Of a DNA stretch of 64,000 nucleotides, positions 35,476 through 44,428 are shown piece after piece (position 1 is the first letter of the stretch; every line of letters starts with the position of its first letter). The notes beneath the pieces were generated by a model that worked only from the letters and a program-made list of their open reading frames with translations, did no database searches and was not told where the DNA came from. Source of the DNA: Candidatus Thalassolituus haligoni (GTDB taxonomy: Bacteria > Pseudomonadota > Gammaproteobacteria > Pseudomonadales > Oceanobacteraceae). The position numbers and the translations under genes are program-made. Where the stretch lies: NCBI RefSeq assembly GCF_041222825.1, contig NZ_CP139482.1, positions 3,262,001-3,326,000 of the forward strand, written 5' to 3'.

Positions 35476-36411
35476 CTATTGATCCGACAGGAACCAGGTT
35501 TTTTGTATCAGGTCATGAACATCTGCCAGTGATAATTGCAATTCATTCAGATCCTCACGGAAGGCGACGCCAAAATCTTCGGCATCCAGGTCTGCTGTAA
35601 TTTCATCACAAATCAATCGGGTGCGATTAATCACGTCTTCACCCGCTGGCAAACAAGCCGAGCTTGCCATGATTTTATTCAGGCAAAATGAAACTGAGCG
35701 GGGAAATTGCTCATCGCCCAATAAAAAGGTCACCACAGGGGTTCCCTTGATGGACGAACGCATGGCGCGACGGAAGGGCTGATCGGCGTTGAGAGAACGC
35801 AACACATTACCCCAGATAATCTGACGACTGTTCACCGCGTATTCATCATCAGCCACCTGATGAATCGCCGCAATCGCGGCATCGAGGTTACGGGAAGTCA
35901 TGTCGGCCCGTTCCAGGTTTTGTCCCATCAGCAACATGTCCCAGCCTTCGTCGCGGGTCATATTGACATAGAGCAAACCGACAATTTGCTGACAGGATTT
36001 GATGATGCTTTCGAGGAACTCGTGGCGCATGCTGCGGTTAATACCGAGTGACAGGTTTTCCTGCACAAACATACTCAGTTCATTCACCAGTTCCCAGGCA
36101 TCGGCAGGGATCACATCCCGCGTGGTACGGATGTTTTCACGAATCGCGCGCAGGGAATTCACAACTGAGCACGGATTGGTGTCATCACCCAGCAGAAACT
36201 TCACTACATTACGCTCATCTCGAACGGAATAGCGACTGTTGTAATCGTCTTCAAGACTGTTGATGACAATCAGGTTGTACCAGCCCAGATTGACACGCCG
36301 CGGCATGTCAAACAACAGCTTGTCATAAATGCTCAGCAGTCGCGCTGTGCTTTCAACCCGCTCCAGATAGCGAGCGGACCAGTAAATACGTTCTGCAACT
36401 TTCGAGAGCAT
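35476..36411 (-). CDS. Stand-alone alpha-E domain protein (DUF403)
   Basis: 311 residues, all-helical: MLSKVAERIYWSARYLERVESTARLL is the family opening, matching the start of the alpha-E half of the fused protein (LPSRVVENLFWMGRYAERAEAALRIL). Role unknown; alpha-E domains always accompany circularly permuted ATP-grasps and may supply a scaffold or peptide-binding surface. The start overlaps the ATP-grasp stop by one base (TAATG), a sign of tight coupling. Confidence 0.9.
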   Translation of the reverse strand: MLSKVAERIYWSARYLERVESTARLLSIYDKLLFDMPRRVNLGWYNLIVINSLEDDYNSRYSVRDERNVVKFLLGDDTNPCSVVNSLRAIRENIRTTRDVIPADAWELVNELSMFVQENLSLGINRSMRHEFLESIIKSCQQIVGLLYVNMTRDEGWDMLLMGQNLERADMTSRNLDAAIAAIHQVADDEYAVNSRQIIWGNVLRSLNADQPFRRAMRSSIKGTPVVTFLLGDEQFPRSVSFCLNKIMASSACLPAGEDVINRTRLICDEITADLDAEDFGVAFREDLNELQLSLADVHDLIQKTWFLSDQ

Positions 36412-37871
36412 TATTCGATTCCTGTTCCTGTATCGACAATCCAGGTGTCCTTGCTGCCACCACCCTGGGAAGAGTTAACTACCAGAGAACCTTTTTTCAT
36501 TGCAACCCGCGTCAAACCACCGGTCGTGACATAGCTGTCCCGCGACTGCAGTACAAACGGCCGTAAATCCAGATGACGTGGTTCCACCTTGTTTTTACCC
36601 ACCAGAGTCGGCGAGGTCGACAAGGCCAGCGTTGGCTGGGCAATGTAGTTACGCGGGTTAGCCTTGATCAGGTCAGCAAAGGTTTCACGCTCTTTTTTGG
36701 TTGAATGCGGGCCAATCAGCATGCCATAACCACCGGATTCGTTGGCAGGTTTAACCACCAGCTTGTCGAGGTTGGCCAGTACATATTCGCGCTGTTTGTC
36801 GTCGTAACACAAAAAGGTTTCCACATTCGGAATCAGTGGTTCTTCACCGAGATAATACTTGATGATGGCAGGGACAAAGGCATATACCACCTTGTCATCA
36901 GCCACACCGGCACCCGGCGCGTTGGCCAAAGCCACGTTACCAGCACGCCATGCACGCATCAGCCCGGGCACACCCAGCGTGGAATCGGGGTGGAATACTT
37001 CCGGGTCGAGAAACAGATCGTCAATACGGCGATAAACCACATCAACCCGTTCCAGACCAGCAATGGTTTTCATGTAGACACAATCGTCTTCTGTCACCAC
37101 CAGATCACTGCCTTCAACCAGCTCGGCACCCATACGCTGTGCCAGAAAAGCATGCTCAAAATACGCCGAGTTATAAATTCCCGGAGTCAGCACCACCACC
37201 ACCGGCTTGTCGACTTCGCGTGGAGATAACGCCGACAGGGTATCAAACAGGTGTTCAGGATAATCACCGACCGGGGCGATACTTACTTTTTCAAACACTT
37301 CAGGAATAACCCGCTTCATGATCGAGCGGTTTTCCAGCATATACGATACGCCAGATGGAACACGCAGGTTATCTTCCAGTACATAAAACTGGCCATCACC
37401 GTCACGCACCAGATCGGTACCACATATATGAGCCCACACACCAAAACGAGGGCTGATACCTTCACATTCCTTGCGGTAATTAACCGATTGTTTAAGTATA
37501 AATTCCGGCACCACACCATCCTTGAGGATTTTTTGATCGTGGTACAAGTCATCAATAAAAAGGTTAAGCGCACGCAAGCGCTGTTTCAGACCAGCAGCCG
37601 TGATATCCCATTGGCTTTTGGAAATCACTCTGGGAAGAATGTCAAAGGGCCAGGCCCGATCGATATTCCCGCCTTCTGTATATACAGTAAACGAAACACC
37701 CATTTCCTTAATAGTCGATTCAGCCGCTATTTTGCGTGAATTGACATCTTCATCCGAGAAAGATTCCAGATAGGAAATAAGTGCTTCAGCAGGTTCACGC
37801 GCGCAGCCGGGTGCACTGAAAAGTTCGTCGTAGAACTCACCCGGTGCGTAATCCTTCCACTCGATAGACAT
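36411..37871 (-). CDS. Circularly permuted type-2 ATP-grasp protein
   Basis: 486 residues from ATG 37871 (AGGAGC 3 bases upstream, start MSIEWKDYAPGEFYDEL); the frame continues 22 codons upstream without support. Motifs: FYVLEDNLRVPSGVSYMLENR, VVVLTPGIYNSAYFEHAFLA, LVVKPANESGGYGMLIGP and a C-terminal SQGGGSKDTWIVD. Predicted ATP-dependent carboxylate-amine ligase. It is the first gene of the alpha-E/transglutaminase cluster, with a ~480-bp upstream gap that should hold the promoter. Confidence 0.9.
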   Translation of the reverse strand: MSIEWKDYAPGEFYDELFSAPGCAREPAEALISYLESFSDEDVNSRKIAAESTIKEMGVSFTVYTEGGNIDRAWPFDILPRVISKSQWDITAAGLKQRLRALNLFIDDLYHDQKILKDGVVPEFILKQSVNYRKECEGISPRFGVWAHICGTDLVRDGDGQFYVLEDNLRVPSGVSYMLENRSIMKRVIPEVFEKVSIAPVGDYPEHLFDTLSALSPREVDKPVVVVLTPGIYNSAYFEHAFLAQRMGAELVEGSDLVVTEDDCVYMKTIAGLERVDVVYRRIDDLFLDPEVFHPDSTLGVPGLMRAWRAGNVALANAPGAGVADDKVVYAFVPAIIKYYLGEEPLIPNVETFLCYDDKQREYVLANLDKLVVKPANESGGYGMLIGPHSTKKERETFADLIKANPRNYIAQPTLALSTSPTLVGKNKVEPRHLDLRPFVLQSRDSYVTTGGLTRVAMKKGSLVVNSSQGGGSKDTWIVDTGTGIE

Positions 37872-38350
37872 ACAGCTCCTGAAATTTGCCATCAGGTTAA
37901 TGAGGAATTGACGCCAGACTGGCAAGCACTGGGTCACTCTGAAAGACTACAAAGTGCCCGAAGTAAACCACTCCCCATGGATGACTGCAAGCCGCCACAG
38001 CGGCCATTCTGGCGCAGAATGATAGGTATTGATCATGAATCAGGCAGCCGCGATCAACCCTTGCTACAAAGGCACCAATGACGAACAGGTCACACACCCC
38101 AAAAGCACCAATCCAGTGCATTGCGGCACCCAGCGGTCAAAAACCGGAATGTGAGGCGAAACCCGTGCAACAAGGCACGACTTGAACGACGCTTTATGGT
38201 GAGTTTTGAAGACTACAGGCATCCTTAGGCACCCTATTAAACGAAGCCAGCACGCCAATCAGCAGATATCAATATAATAACGCCGCAAACCAGTAACAAA
38301 CCGGCAGCATAATAATACAAGAAGAAAGACAGTCAGGCAGATATTCTGTT
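37872..38350. other. 480-bp intergenic stretch
   Basis: Between the ATP-grasp start and the end of the GGDEF/EAL gene. The part next to the EAL gene (38260-38350) is AT-rich and could hold a terminator or promoter. I see no convincing gene, repeat or RNA; short open frames here lack ribosome sites and coding character. Confidence 0.5.
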
Positions 38351-40510
38351 TTAATTAACACAGCCCAAGTTTTTGTAACTGCTATACCAGTCTACCAGAT
38401 CATCAATACACATAGGATAGCCAATATAATACCCCTGGGCGATATCACAGCCTTTCATTCGCAACAGATCCATTTGTGACAAATGCTCAATTCCCTCGGC
38501 CACGACTTCCAGCTCCAGTGCATGCGCAAGATCAATAATAACCGAAACAATACTGGCATCTGTTTTATCCGTTGCCGCACTTTGCAGGAAATGGCGATCT
38601 ATTTTTAATATATCCACCGGCAAATGCCGCAAATACGCCAGAGAGGAATACCCGGTACCAAAATCATCAATTGCGATTTTCACGCCCAGGTTTCTCAGTG
38701 TGCGTAACTTGTTCAGGCTTTCTCCAGCATCATCGATAAAATGCCCTTCCGTCACTTCCAGAACCAGCCGTTCAGCAGGGAAACCAACAGACTGAATCAG
38801 ATTCCTGACGTTATAGATCAGGTTACCTTCCTGAAACTGCTTTGGTGAGATATTGATCGACATCGACAGTGAACTGTCTTCTCGTTTGTGCCAGCGTGAC
38901 GCTGTTTCAAAGGCCTGCACCATCACCCACTGACCGATCTGTCCAATCAGTCCGCACTCCTCGGCAACACCAATAAACTCATTGGGGTAAATAATCCCCC
39001 GCTCAGGGTGATGCCAACGCAGTAAGGCTTCCACGCCAAACAAGCGCCCATGAGCGACATCTATTTGTGGTTGATAATAGAGTTCAAACTGATTGTGTTG
39101 TAGTGCCAGGCGTAATTCGCTTTCGGTTTTCAATCGGGCCAGCGTACGATCGTTCATCGCGGGGGTAAAAAAGCGGAATTTACCCTTACCATCCGCCTTG
39201 GCCTGATACATCGCCTGGTCGGCACAAAAAATCAGCCGTTCCATTTCCACACCGTCATCAGGAAACTGGGCTATACCAATACTGCAATGTATATACACTT
39301 GATTCGAGTTCACCTCGAACGGACGGGCGATCGCTTCGAGAATTTTTTCTGCTACCGTAATTGATGAGCGCCCCTGATTCTGCTGCGGCAATAACATCAC
39401 GAACTCGTCACCCGCCCAGCGCGACACGGTATCTGAATCACGGCAGCATTCCACCAGCCGTTCACCAACCTGCCGCAGCAGTTCGTCACCTGCGTCGTGC
39501 CCGAGGCTGTCATTCACGTTTTTAAAACGATCCAGATCGATAAAAAATACCGATAACGTATGCTGTTCACGCGCATGCCTTTTAACCGAATTCGCCAGCA
39601 CTTCACTGAATGAGAACCGGTTACACAGCCCGGTCAACGGATCCATCCGGGCCATGCGGTAGAGCTGTTCTTCTGCTCGTTTACGCGCGGTAATATCGCG
39701 GACAAACATAAAAAATCGCGTTGGCTGGCCAAAATGAGGAATTGCATTGGCGGACACAGAAACAGGGAAACGTGTGCCATCTGCTCGTTGCGCCATCATC
39801 TCGTGTTCTTTTCCCGCCATTGGCAACAGTGAGCGCATAAATTCTTCACTGATACCATCGACAAGCTGTTGCGGCTCGATGTCTGCAAATAAATCAAAGA
39901 GATGCTGATGGGGCAACTGCACTTCGGCCCCCTCGGGCGGCTGAAACATCGTTGAGGCCGCCGGGTTAACGCTCAGAATAGTGCCCTGATGATCAAAAAT
40001 AAGGATGCCATTCTGGGTATTCTCGAACAGGGTACGGAGTTCATGCTCCTTCTCCTGTAGATCCTTGACCAGTGTCGACAACACCCCCGACTGGGTGCGC
40101 AGCACTTTCTCACGCATATCCGCCGAGCTGATATCAAAAATTGAAATAACGCAGTAGTGACTGCCGTCATCATGCACAAAGGGTTTTATCTGGATGGACT
40201 GCACCAGCCGCTCTGACGGCCGGGAACGGCCAGAGATGGATTTTTTGAACAGCGGAAATGACGTTTTCAGCAATTTGGCGGACAACACAGAAGGCGAGTT
40301 GAATTTAAGTGCCTTGAACACCGCACGGGCAATACGGCTGTTATCCAGTTCTGGCATGGCTTCGATCATGTCCTTACCCAGAATGTCCTGTTCGCTAATG
40401 CCCGACCGTTCTGCCATCCAGCCATTCCAGGACACCACGGCTCCTTCCGTGTTGAGCACAACAATCCCGCTATCCACCAGGTCAATAATATGCCGATACA
40501 TTTCAGGCAT
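38351..40510 (-). CDS. PAS-PAS-GGDEF-EAL cyclic-di-GMP protein
   Basis: 719 residues. PAS 1 (~5-120, VDSGIVVLNTEGAVVSWNGWMAER), PAS 2 (~155-285, NTQNGILIFDHQGTILSVNPAAS), GGDEF (~290-455) and EAL (~465-715). The cyclase motif reads AGDEF (near residue 367); Ala at position one is tolerated in some active cyclases. The EAL domain has EALLRW and DDFGTGYSSL, consistent with an active phosphodiesterase. No membrane segments, so cytoplasmic. It is the third gene of a module with a response regulator and a CheC-like protein, 2 bp after the latter, so its output is probably tied to their phosphorylation state. Confidence 0.93.
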   Translation of the reverse strand: MPEMYRHIIDLVDSGIVVLNTEGAVVSWNGWMAERSGISEQDILGKDMIEAMPELDNSRIARAVFKALKFNSPSVLSAKLLKTSFPLFKKSISGRSRPSERLVQSIQIKPFVHDDGSHYCVISIFDISSADMREKVLRTQSGVLSTLVKDLQEKEHELRTLFENTQNGILIFDHQGTILSVNPAASTMFQPPEGAEVQLPHQHLFDLFADIEPQQLVDGISEEFMRSLLPMAGKEHEMMAQRADGTRFPVSVSANAIPHFGQPTRFFMFVRDITARKRAEEQLYRMARMDPLTGLCNRFSFSEVLANSVKRHAREQHTLSVFFIDLDRFKNVNDSLGHDAGDELLRQVGERLVECCRDSDTVSRWAGDEFVMLLPQQNQGRSSITVAEKILEAIARPFEVNSNQVYIHCSIGIAQFPDDGVEMERLIFCADQAMYQAKADGKGKFRFFTPAMNDRTLARLKTESELRLALQHNQFELYYQPQIDVAHGRLFGVEALLRWHHPERGIIYPNEFIGVAEECGLIGQIGQWVMVQAFETASRWHKREDSSLSMSINISPKQFQEGNLIYNVRNLIQSVGFPAERLVLEVTEGHFIDDAGESLNKLRTLRNLGVKIAIDDFGTGYSSLAYLRHLPVDILKIDRHFLQSAATDKTDASIVSVIIDLAHALELEVVAEGIEHLSQMDLLRMKGCDIAQGYYIGYPMCIDDLVDWYSSYKNLGCVN

Positions 40511-40512
40511 AC

Positions 40513-41142
40513 TCAGAACGCCGCCAAACGCTTCTTGATATGATCAAACAAGGTCACCAGCGCATCGGTCGGCTGGAAAAACATCAGCTGGGCTCGGGAA
40601 TTTTTTTCGACCACGGTGAAGCTGATGGTCAAAAACAAGATCAGGTCATCCGCTTCATCGAGCAACCGGCCACTGTCGTTAAGGTCGCTGAAATTGCCGT
40701 ATTCACAGCGCGGTAATTCAGTATGGATTTGAATGCCCAGTAACTGGGACAGCGCATAGATAACACCAGAAACGGCCACATTGGTCAGATCCAGCAGCAT
40801 TTCTTCTTCGGTTACGGCAAACTCGATCAGTGTCTGCTCTTGCTCTCCCAGCAGCCCATTCAGCAGATTCAGACTTTCCCGTTCACTAAAAAACAGTAAG
40901 GCCTCCCCGCAAATTTCTCCGGAAAAGCGCTGTTGCACAAAAATCGCCTTACCTTCTTGGCGCAATTGCTCGGTAAAAGCCAGTGCCTCTTTTTTGGGCA
41001 ACATATTGACTTCAGGAACGTGTAATTCGATACGACTGTTTGAAATTTCTGACAGCTCATCAATCACATGGCCCAGTCCCAGGTTCAGTGATTCTGCCAA
41101 GACATCCAGACTGATGGCCCGCGACTGCTCATCCATGATCAT
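40513..41142 (-). CDS. CheC-like chemotaxis phosphatase
   Basis: 209 residues. The first helix carries DELSEISN, a full D-x3-E-x2-N CheC/CheX phosphatase motif. The second copy reads EMLLDLTN, with Asp replacing the Glu, so one of two active sites appears altered. CheC proteins dephosphorylate CheY-type receivers. GGAG lies 6 bases before ATG 41142. It is encoded between a receiver protein (2-bp gap) and a GGDEF/EAL protein (2-bp gap). The likely target is that receiver (inference). Confidence 0.82.
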   Translation of the reverse strand: MIMDEQSRAISLDVLAESLNLGLGHVIDELSEISNSRIELHVPEVNMLPKKEALAFTEQLRQEGKAIFVQQRFSGEICGEALLFFSERESLNLLNGLLGEQEQTLIEFAVTEEEMLLDLTNVAVSGVIYALSQLLGIQIHTELPRCEYGNFSDLNDSGRLLDEADDLILFLTISFTVVEKNSRAQLMFFQPTDALVTLFDHIKKRLAAF

Positions 41143-41144
41143 GA

Positions 41145-41531
41145 TCAGCTCCGACCAAAAAAAGTACGCAAGCGTTCGACAAACAGTCCGATATCCTCTG
41201 GACTGATCGCCTTGTTGATGTACTGCACGCCCAGCGTATTGGCTTCCTCTATCAAGTTGGATGATCGATTGCCGGTCACCAGAGCAATTTTGCTGGCATC
41301 CACTCCAGCCGCCATGAGTTGCTTGCTGGTTGCGACACCATCTGGCGGTGCCATATTGACGTCGAGCAGATACCAGTCAAAATCGTAACCGGCACTTTCA
41401 GCGGTTGTAATGGCAACCTCACCGGAACCGGCTTCGTGAAATTCTGCATCTGGGAATATTCGGAGAATGACGTCTTTTATGATCATGCGAGCATATAGAC
41501 TGTCGTCCGCGACAAGGCACTTGGGAGCCAT
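41145..41531 (-). CDS. Single-domain response regulator (CheY-like)
   Basis: About 128 residues from ATG 41531 (AGG about 8 bases upstream). Receiver features: acidic pair in LVADDS, phospho-acceptor Asp in WYLLDVNMAPPDG, Thr in ALVTGNRS, Lys in YINKAIS. No output domain. It heads a three-gene run with the CheC-like and GGDEF/EAL genes, 70 bp after the V-ATPase A gene, from which it is separated by a hairpin (41540-41582). Confidence 0.9.
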   Translation of the reverse strand: MAPKCLVADDSLYARMIIKDVILRIFPDAEFHEAGSGEVAITTAESAGYDFDWYLLDVNMAPPDGVATSKQLMAAGVDASKIALVTGNRSSNLIEEANTLGVQYINKAISPEDIGLFVERLRTFFGRS

Positions 41532-41539
41532 AATCAATA

Positions 41540-41582
41540 CCTGTTCTGGTTACTTCATCGCTTAAATCTAGTCCAGAACAGG
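41540..41582 (-). other. Inverted repeat between V-ATPase A gene and response regulator
   Basis: CCTGTTCTGG (41540-41549) and CCAGAACAGG (41573-41582) form a perfect 10-bp stem with a 23-base loop that itself contains part of a GCTTAA/TTAAGC pair. It could be a terminator of the ATPase operon without a T-run, or an operator for the signalling genes. Confidence 0.5.
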
Positions 41583-41607
41583 GGTTAAGCAAGCAACGAT
41601 GCTATTT

Positions 41608-43518
41608 TCAGGGTTGATTCAACATCACCCTGATCGCTTCCAGTAAACGGTTGTATTCACCGGAGCCATCCACCGCGTAATTGAGGTTTTTAAATAGGCC
41701 TGTCAGTCGGGTGTAGAAGGTTCGGACAGCGGCTTTCCTTTGCGAGTCAGAGTCGGCAACAAACACCGGTTTATGCCGAACAACCGCTTCCATCCGTTCA
41801 AACAGCCGCTGCTGACGATCCATCGGAACCGATACATCCACTTCATCAAAAGCATCCTGCTGTAGATACACCATATCCAGCAACAGCGCTTTTTGCTGGA
41901 GAATAAAATCGTCCAGTGTGATGCCTTCTTCACCGGTCACCTGCATCATGCGGCTGACTTCATCACCCCGCACCAGCAGCTGCGACAAGGACTCAACCCG
42001 ATGGGTCCAGCCAGGGGATAAGTGGCTATCAAACCAGGGCTGTAATTGCTTCAGATAACGGGACCAGGAAATCAGCGGGTCGACCGCCGGATAAAAACGC
42101 CGGTAAGCCCGATCGGCGGATAGCCCCAGAAAGGTTTTTACGGTGCCCAGAGTCGCCTGGGTCACCGGTTCTTCAAAATTACCTCCGGCAGGAGAGACGG
42201 TGCCAACCATGGTAAAGGTACCTTCAACGCCGTTGGAGCGACGGATCACCCCTGCCCGTTCGTACACATTACGGATCGAGGAGTCCAGATAGGCCGGAAA
42301 CGCTTCTTCGCCTGGAATTTCCTCCAATCGTCCCGAGGTTTCTCGCATCGCCTGAGCCCAGCGAGACGTCGAATCAGCAATCAGTAAGACGTCATACCCC
42401 ATACTCTGGTAATACTCCGCCAGCGTAATGCCCATATAGATAGATGCTTCTCGTGCAGCGACCGGCATAGATGAAGTATTACAGAGGATAATGGTTCGAT
42501 CCATCAGACTGCCACCGGTCTTGGGATCCGTCATACCGGGAAATTCCTGAATCGTCTCCACCACCTCGCCAGCGCGTTCACCACAGGCGACAACGATCAC
42601 GATATCGACATCCGAATAACGCGAAATCAGCCCCTGCAGTACGGTTTTACCGGCACCAAATGGCCCAGGAATACAGCCAGTACCGCCCTTGGCCAAAGGA
42701 AAAAAGGTATCCACCAGCCGGATTGTGGTGGACAGCGGCTGACTGGGATAAACACGTTCAGCTTCACCCAGCGCCATCAGCCGACGTGAGATCGGCATCC
42801 GAATTGGCCAGCGCTGACTGAGTGTCAGGTTACGACTACGGTGAATGTCGGCAACGCCGCTGTCCGACAGCGGCGTCAACCTGGCGACTGGATCGGCAAC
42901 GGTAAAACTGCCTTCAAGAATCCAGTCAAGTTGCCACTCACCCTGCCAGTCAAATGGCACCATGATCTTGTGTTCAAAACGACCTTCTGCGACTGCGCCG
43001 GTCACGTCTCCTGCCCGCAGCTTCTGACCTTCCTTGATGGCGGGTTTGAATGACCAGCGGCGTTGCTGATCGAGGCCACGTACATCCACCCCTCGCGGCA
43101 GAAACGTACCGTAACTGGCTGCCAGCTGTTCCAGCGGATTCTGTAAACCATCGTAAACCATGCCAAGCAGACCCGGCCCCAACTCTGCCGATAACAGCTC
43201 GCCGGTTTGTAATACTGGATCGCCCACCCCGACACCACGGGTGCTTTCATAGACCTGAGCATCAGCCCGACGGCCGTGTATTCTCAATATCTCGGCTTTC
43301 AGGTACTCCTGCCGTCCATCAGACGCCGGGCGGCCTGGCAAGATAAAAACCACTTCGTTTTTGGACAGCGGATGATATTCACCAGGCGCAAGTTCGATAC
43401 TTTCGATGGTGACCAGGTCATCTTGTACTGCGACAATACGCGCCGTTGGCAGCTGACGGGAATCGGTCATCCCTGCTGTTGCTGTTGCTGTCGTCTCTGT
43501 TGTCGCCGAAGTCATCAT
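41608..43518 (-). CDS. ntpA: V/A-type ATPase catalytic subunit A
   Basis: 636 residues. Catalytic nucleotide-binding subunit: P-loop GPFGAGKTVLQ near residue 285-295, Walker-B-like VLLIADSTSRWAQAMRE, and the family LTRPARVGD-like N-terminal barrel. The start ATG overlaps the stop of the DUF2764 gene (ATGA). An internal ATG 16 codons on (MTDSRQLPTARIV) is a possible alternative, because the first 16 residues are Thr/Ala-rich and unconserved. It is the last gene of the operon here, whereas A normally precedes B. Confidence 0.93.
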   Translation of the reverse strand: MMTSATTETTATATAGMTDSRQLPTARIVAVQDDLVTIESIELAPGEYHPLSKNEVVFILPGRPASDGRQEYLKAEILRIHGRRADAQVYESTRGVGVGDPVLQTGELLSAELGPGLLGMVYDGLQNPLEQLAASYGTFLPRGVDVRGLDQQRRWSFKPAIKEGQKLRAGDVTGAVAEGRFEHKIMVPFDWQGEWQLDWILEGSFTVADPVARLTPLSDSGVADIHRSRNLTLSQRWPIRMPISRRLMALGEAERVYPSQPLSTTIRLVDTFFPLAKGGTGCIPGPFGAGKTVLQGLISRYSDVDIVIVVACGERAGEVVETIQEFPGMTDPKTGGSLMDRTIILCNTSSMPVAAREASIYMGITLAEYYQSMGYDVLLIADSTSRWAQAMRETSGRLEEIPGEEAFPAYLDSSIRNVYERAGVIRRSNGVEGTFTMVGTVSPAGGNFEEPVTQATLGTVKTFLGLSADRAYRRFYPAVDPLISWSRYLKQLQPWFDSHLSPGWTHRVESLSQLLVRGDEVSRMMQVTGEEGITLDDFILQQKALLLDMVYLQQDAFDEVDVSVPMDRQQRLFERMEAVVRHKPVFVADSDSQRKAAVRTFYTRLTGLFKNLNYAVDGSGEYNRLLEAIRVMLNQP

Positions 43519-44294
43519 AATTCTCTCTTGGCTGCAGCCGAGGTTTTGGCAAATGTATTTCCAGCGTCCCGAGCCGGGTTGCTGTCATCATCCTGAACCA
43601 CAGCCGTTATATCCACCGTAACCCAGTTTTTAAAGCGTACCACCGCATTGTCGGCGTCATACCCAATCCGACGGTTCAGCATGTCCCATTTGAGCACGTA
43701 TACCACCACGGCAATCAGGCTGTTATCTCCGAGCAGGTGACTACGCCCCATCCAGGCCCAGTTGTACTGCAGCAGCATCTGTTCCAGCTCCCAGGGTTGG
43801 TGTAAGCGGATAAACTGGAGCGCCTGTGACAGCCAGGGCTGAGCCACTTCCAGACGAAACGTTGGTTCATGCCAGTTACGTTCAATGATCTGGCGATAAC
43901 GGCTGACCGTCCAGTCCCCTCCAGGAGACGGGCTGTCAGCCTGTTGATATTCTCGTCGCCACAACGCCGCCACCAGAGTTCTGACATCCAGCCGCCGCTG
44001 AATCAGAGTCAGCAGTGCTGAGGTTTCGGCGGCGGGTCGAATAGCCTCATCGCGTAAGGCATCAAGCAGTTGTTGCTGACGCCCAACCAGCCGGCGGTTA
44101 TCGGTGTTGATGGGTAGCTCTCGCCACTGCAGTGAGGACTCAATTCGCGCCAGCAAGTCGGCATCTTGCGGACTTAACAGCCGTAACCGGCGCTCCAACT
44201 TTAACCGGGAAAGCGGCGTTTGATGACGACTGCCCCAGCGCCCATGGGCAGGCAAACTCGACATCAACAGGGTGTAACGATCACGCCAGTCCAT
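43515..44294 (-). CDS. V/A-type ATPase accessory subunit, DUF2764-like
   Basis: 259 residues, helical, Arg/Gln/Trp-rich, no signal peptide. It occupies the place of the DUF2764 gene that lies between E and A in Chlamydia- and spirochaete-type V-ATPase operons, where it is thought to replace subunit C. Assignment rests on position, length and composition (ALRDEAIRPAAETSALLTLIQRRLDVRTLVAALWRR), not on a sharp motif. AGGGG lies 5-6 bases before the ATG. Confidence 0.72.
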   Translation of the reverse strand: MDWRDRYTLLMSSLPAHGRWGSRHQTPLSRLKLERRLRLLSPQDADLLARIESSLQWRELPINTDNRRLVGRQQQLLDALRDEAIRPAAETSALLTLIQRRLDVRTLVAALWRREYQQADSPSPGGDWTVSRYRQIIERNWHEPTFRLEVAQPWLSQALQFIRLHQPWELEQMLLQYNWAWMGRSHLLGDNSLIAVVVYVLKWDMLNRRIGYDADNAVVRFKNWVTVDITAVVQDDDSNPARDAGNTFAKTSAAAKREL

Positions 44295-44356
44295 TCAAAC
44301 CCCTAACCGGTTGTTAAAAATTTATCGGAGTTACGATTACAACGTTTAAACCGTCG

Positions 44357-44420
44357 TTCAATGGCCGGTAAATTCAATGGCCCGTAAATTCAATGGCCTG
44401 TAAATTCAATGGCCGTAAAA
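44357..44420. repeat. Four 16-bp tandem repeats inside the V-ATPase operon
   Basis: TTCAATGGCCGGTAAA (44357), TTCAATGGCCCGTAAA (44373), TTCAATGGCCTGTAAA (44389) and a one-base-shorter-core copy TTCAATGGCCGTAAAA (44405). They fill half of the 134-bp gap between the E and DUF2764 genes. The copies differ at the same one or two positions. Confidence 0.95.
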
Positions 44421-44428
44421 GCAGCCGG

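Noticed and set aside
37897..38258. Short minus-strand open frames upstream of the ATP-grasp gene
   Set aside because: No ribosome site, overlapping frames and low-complexity hydrophobic composition; nothing supports translation.
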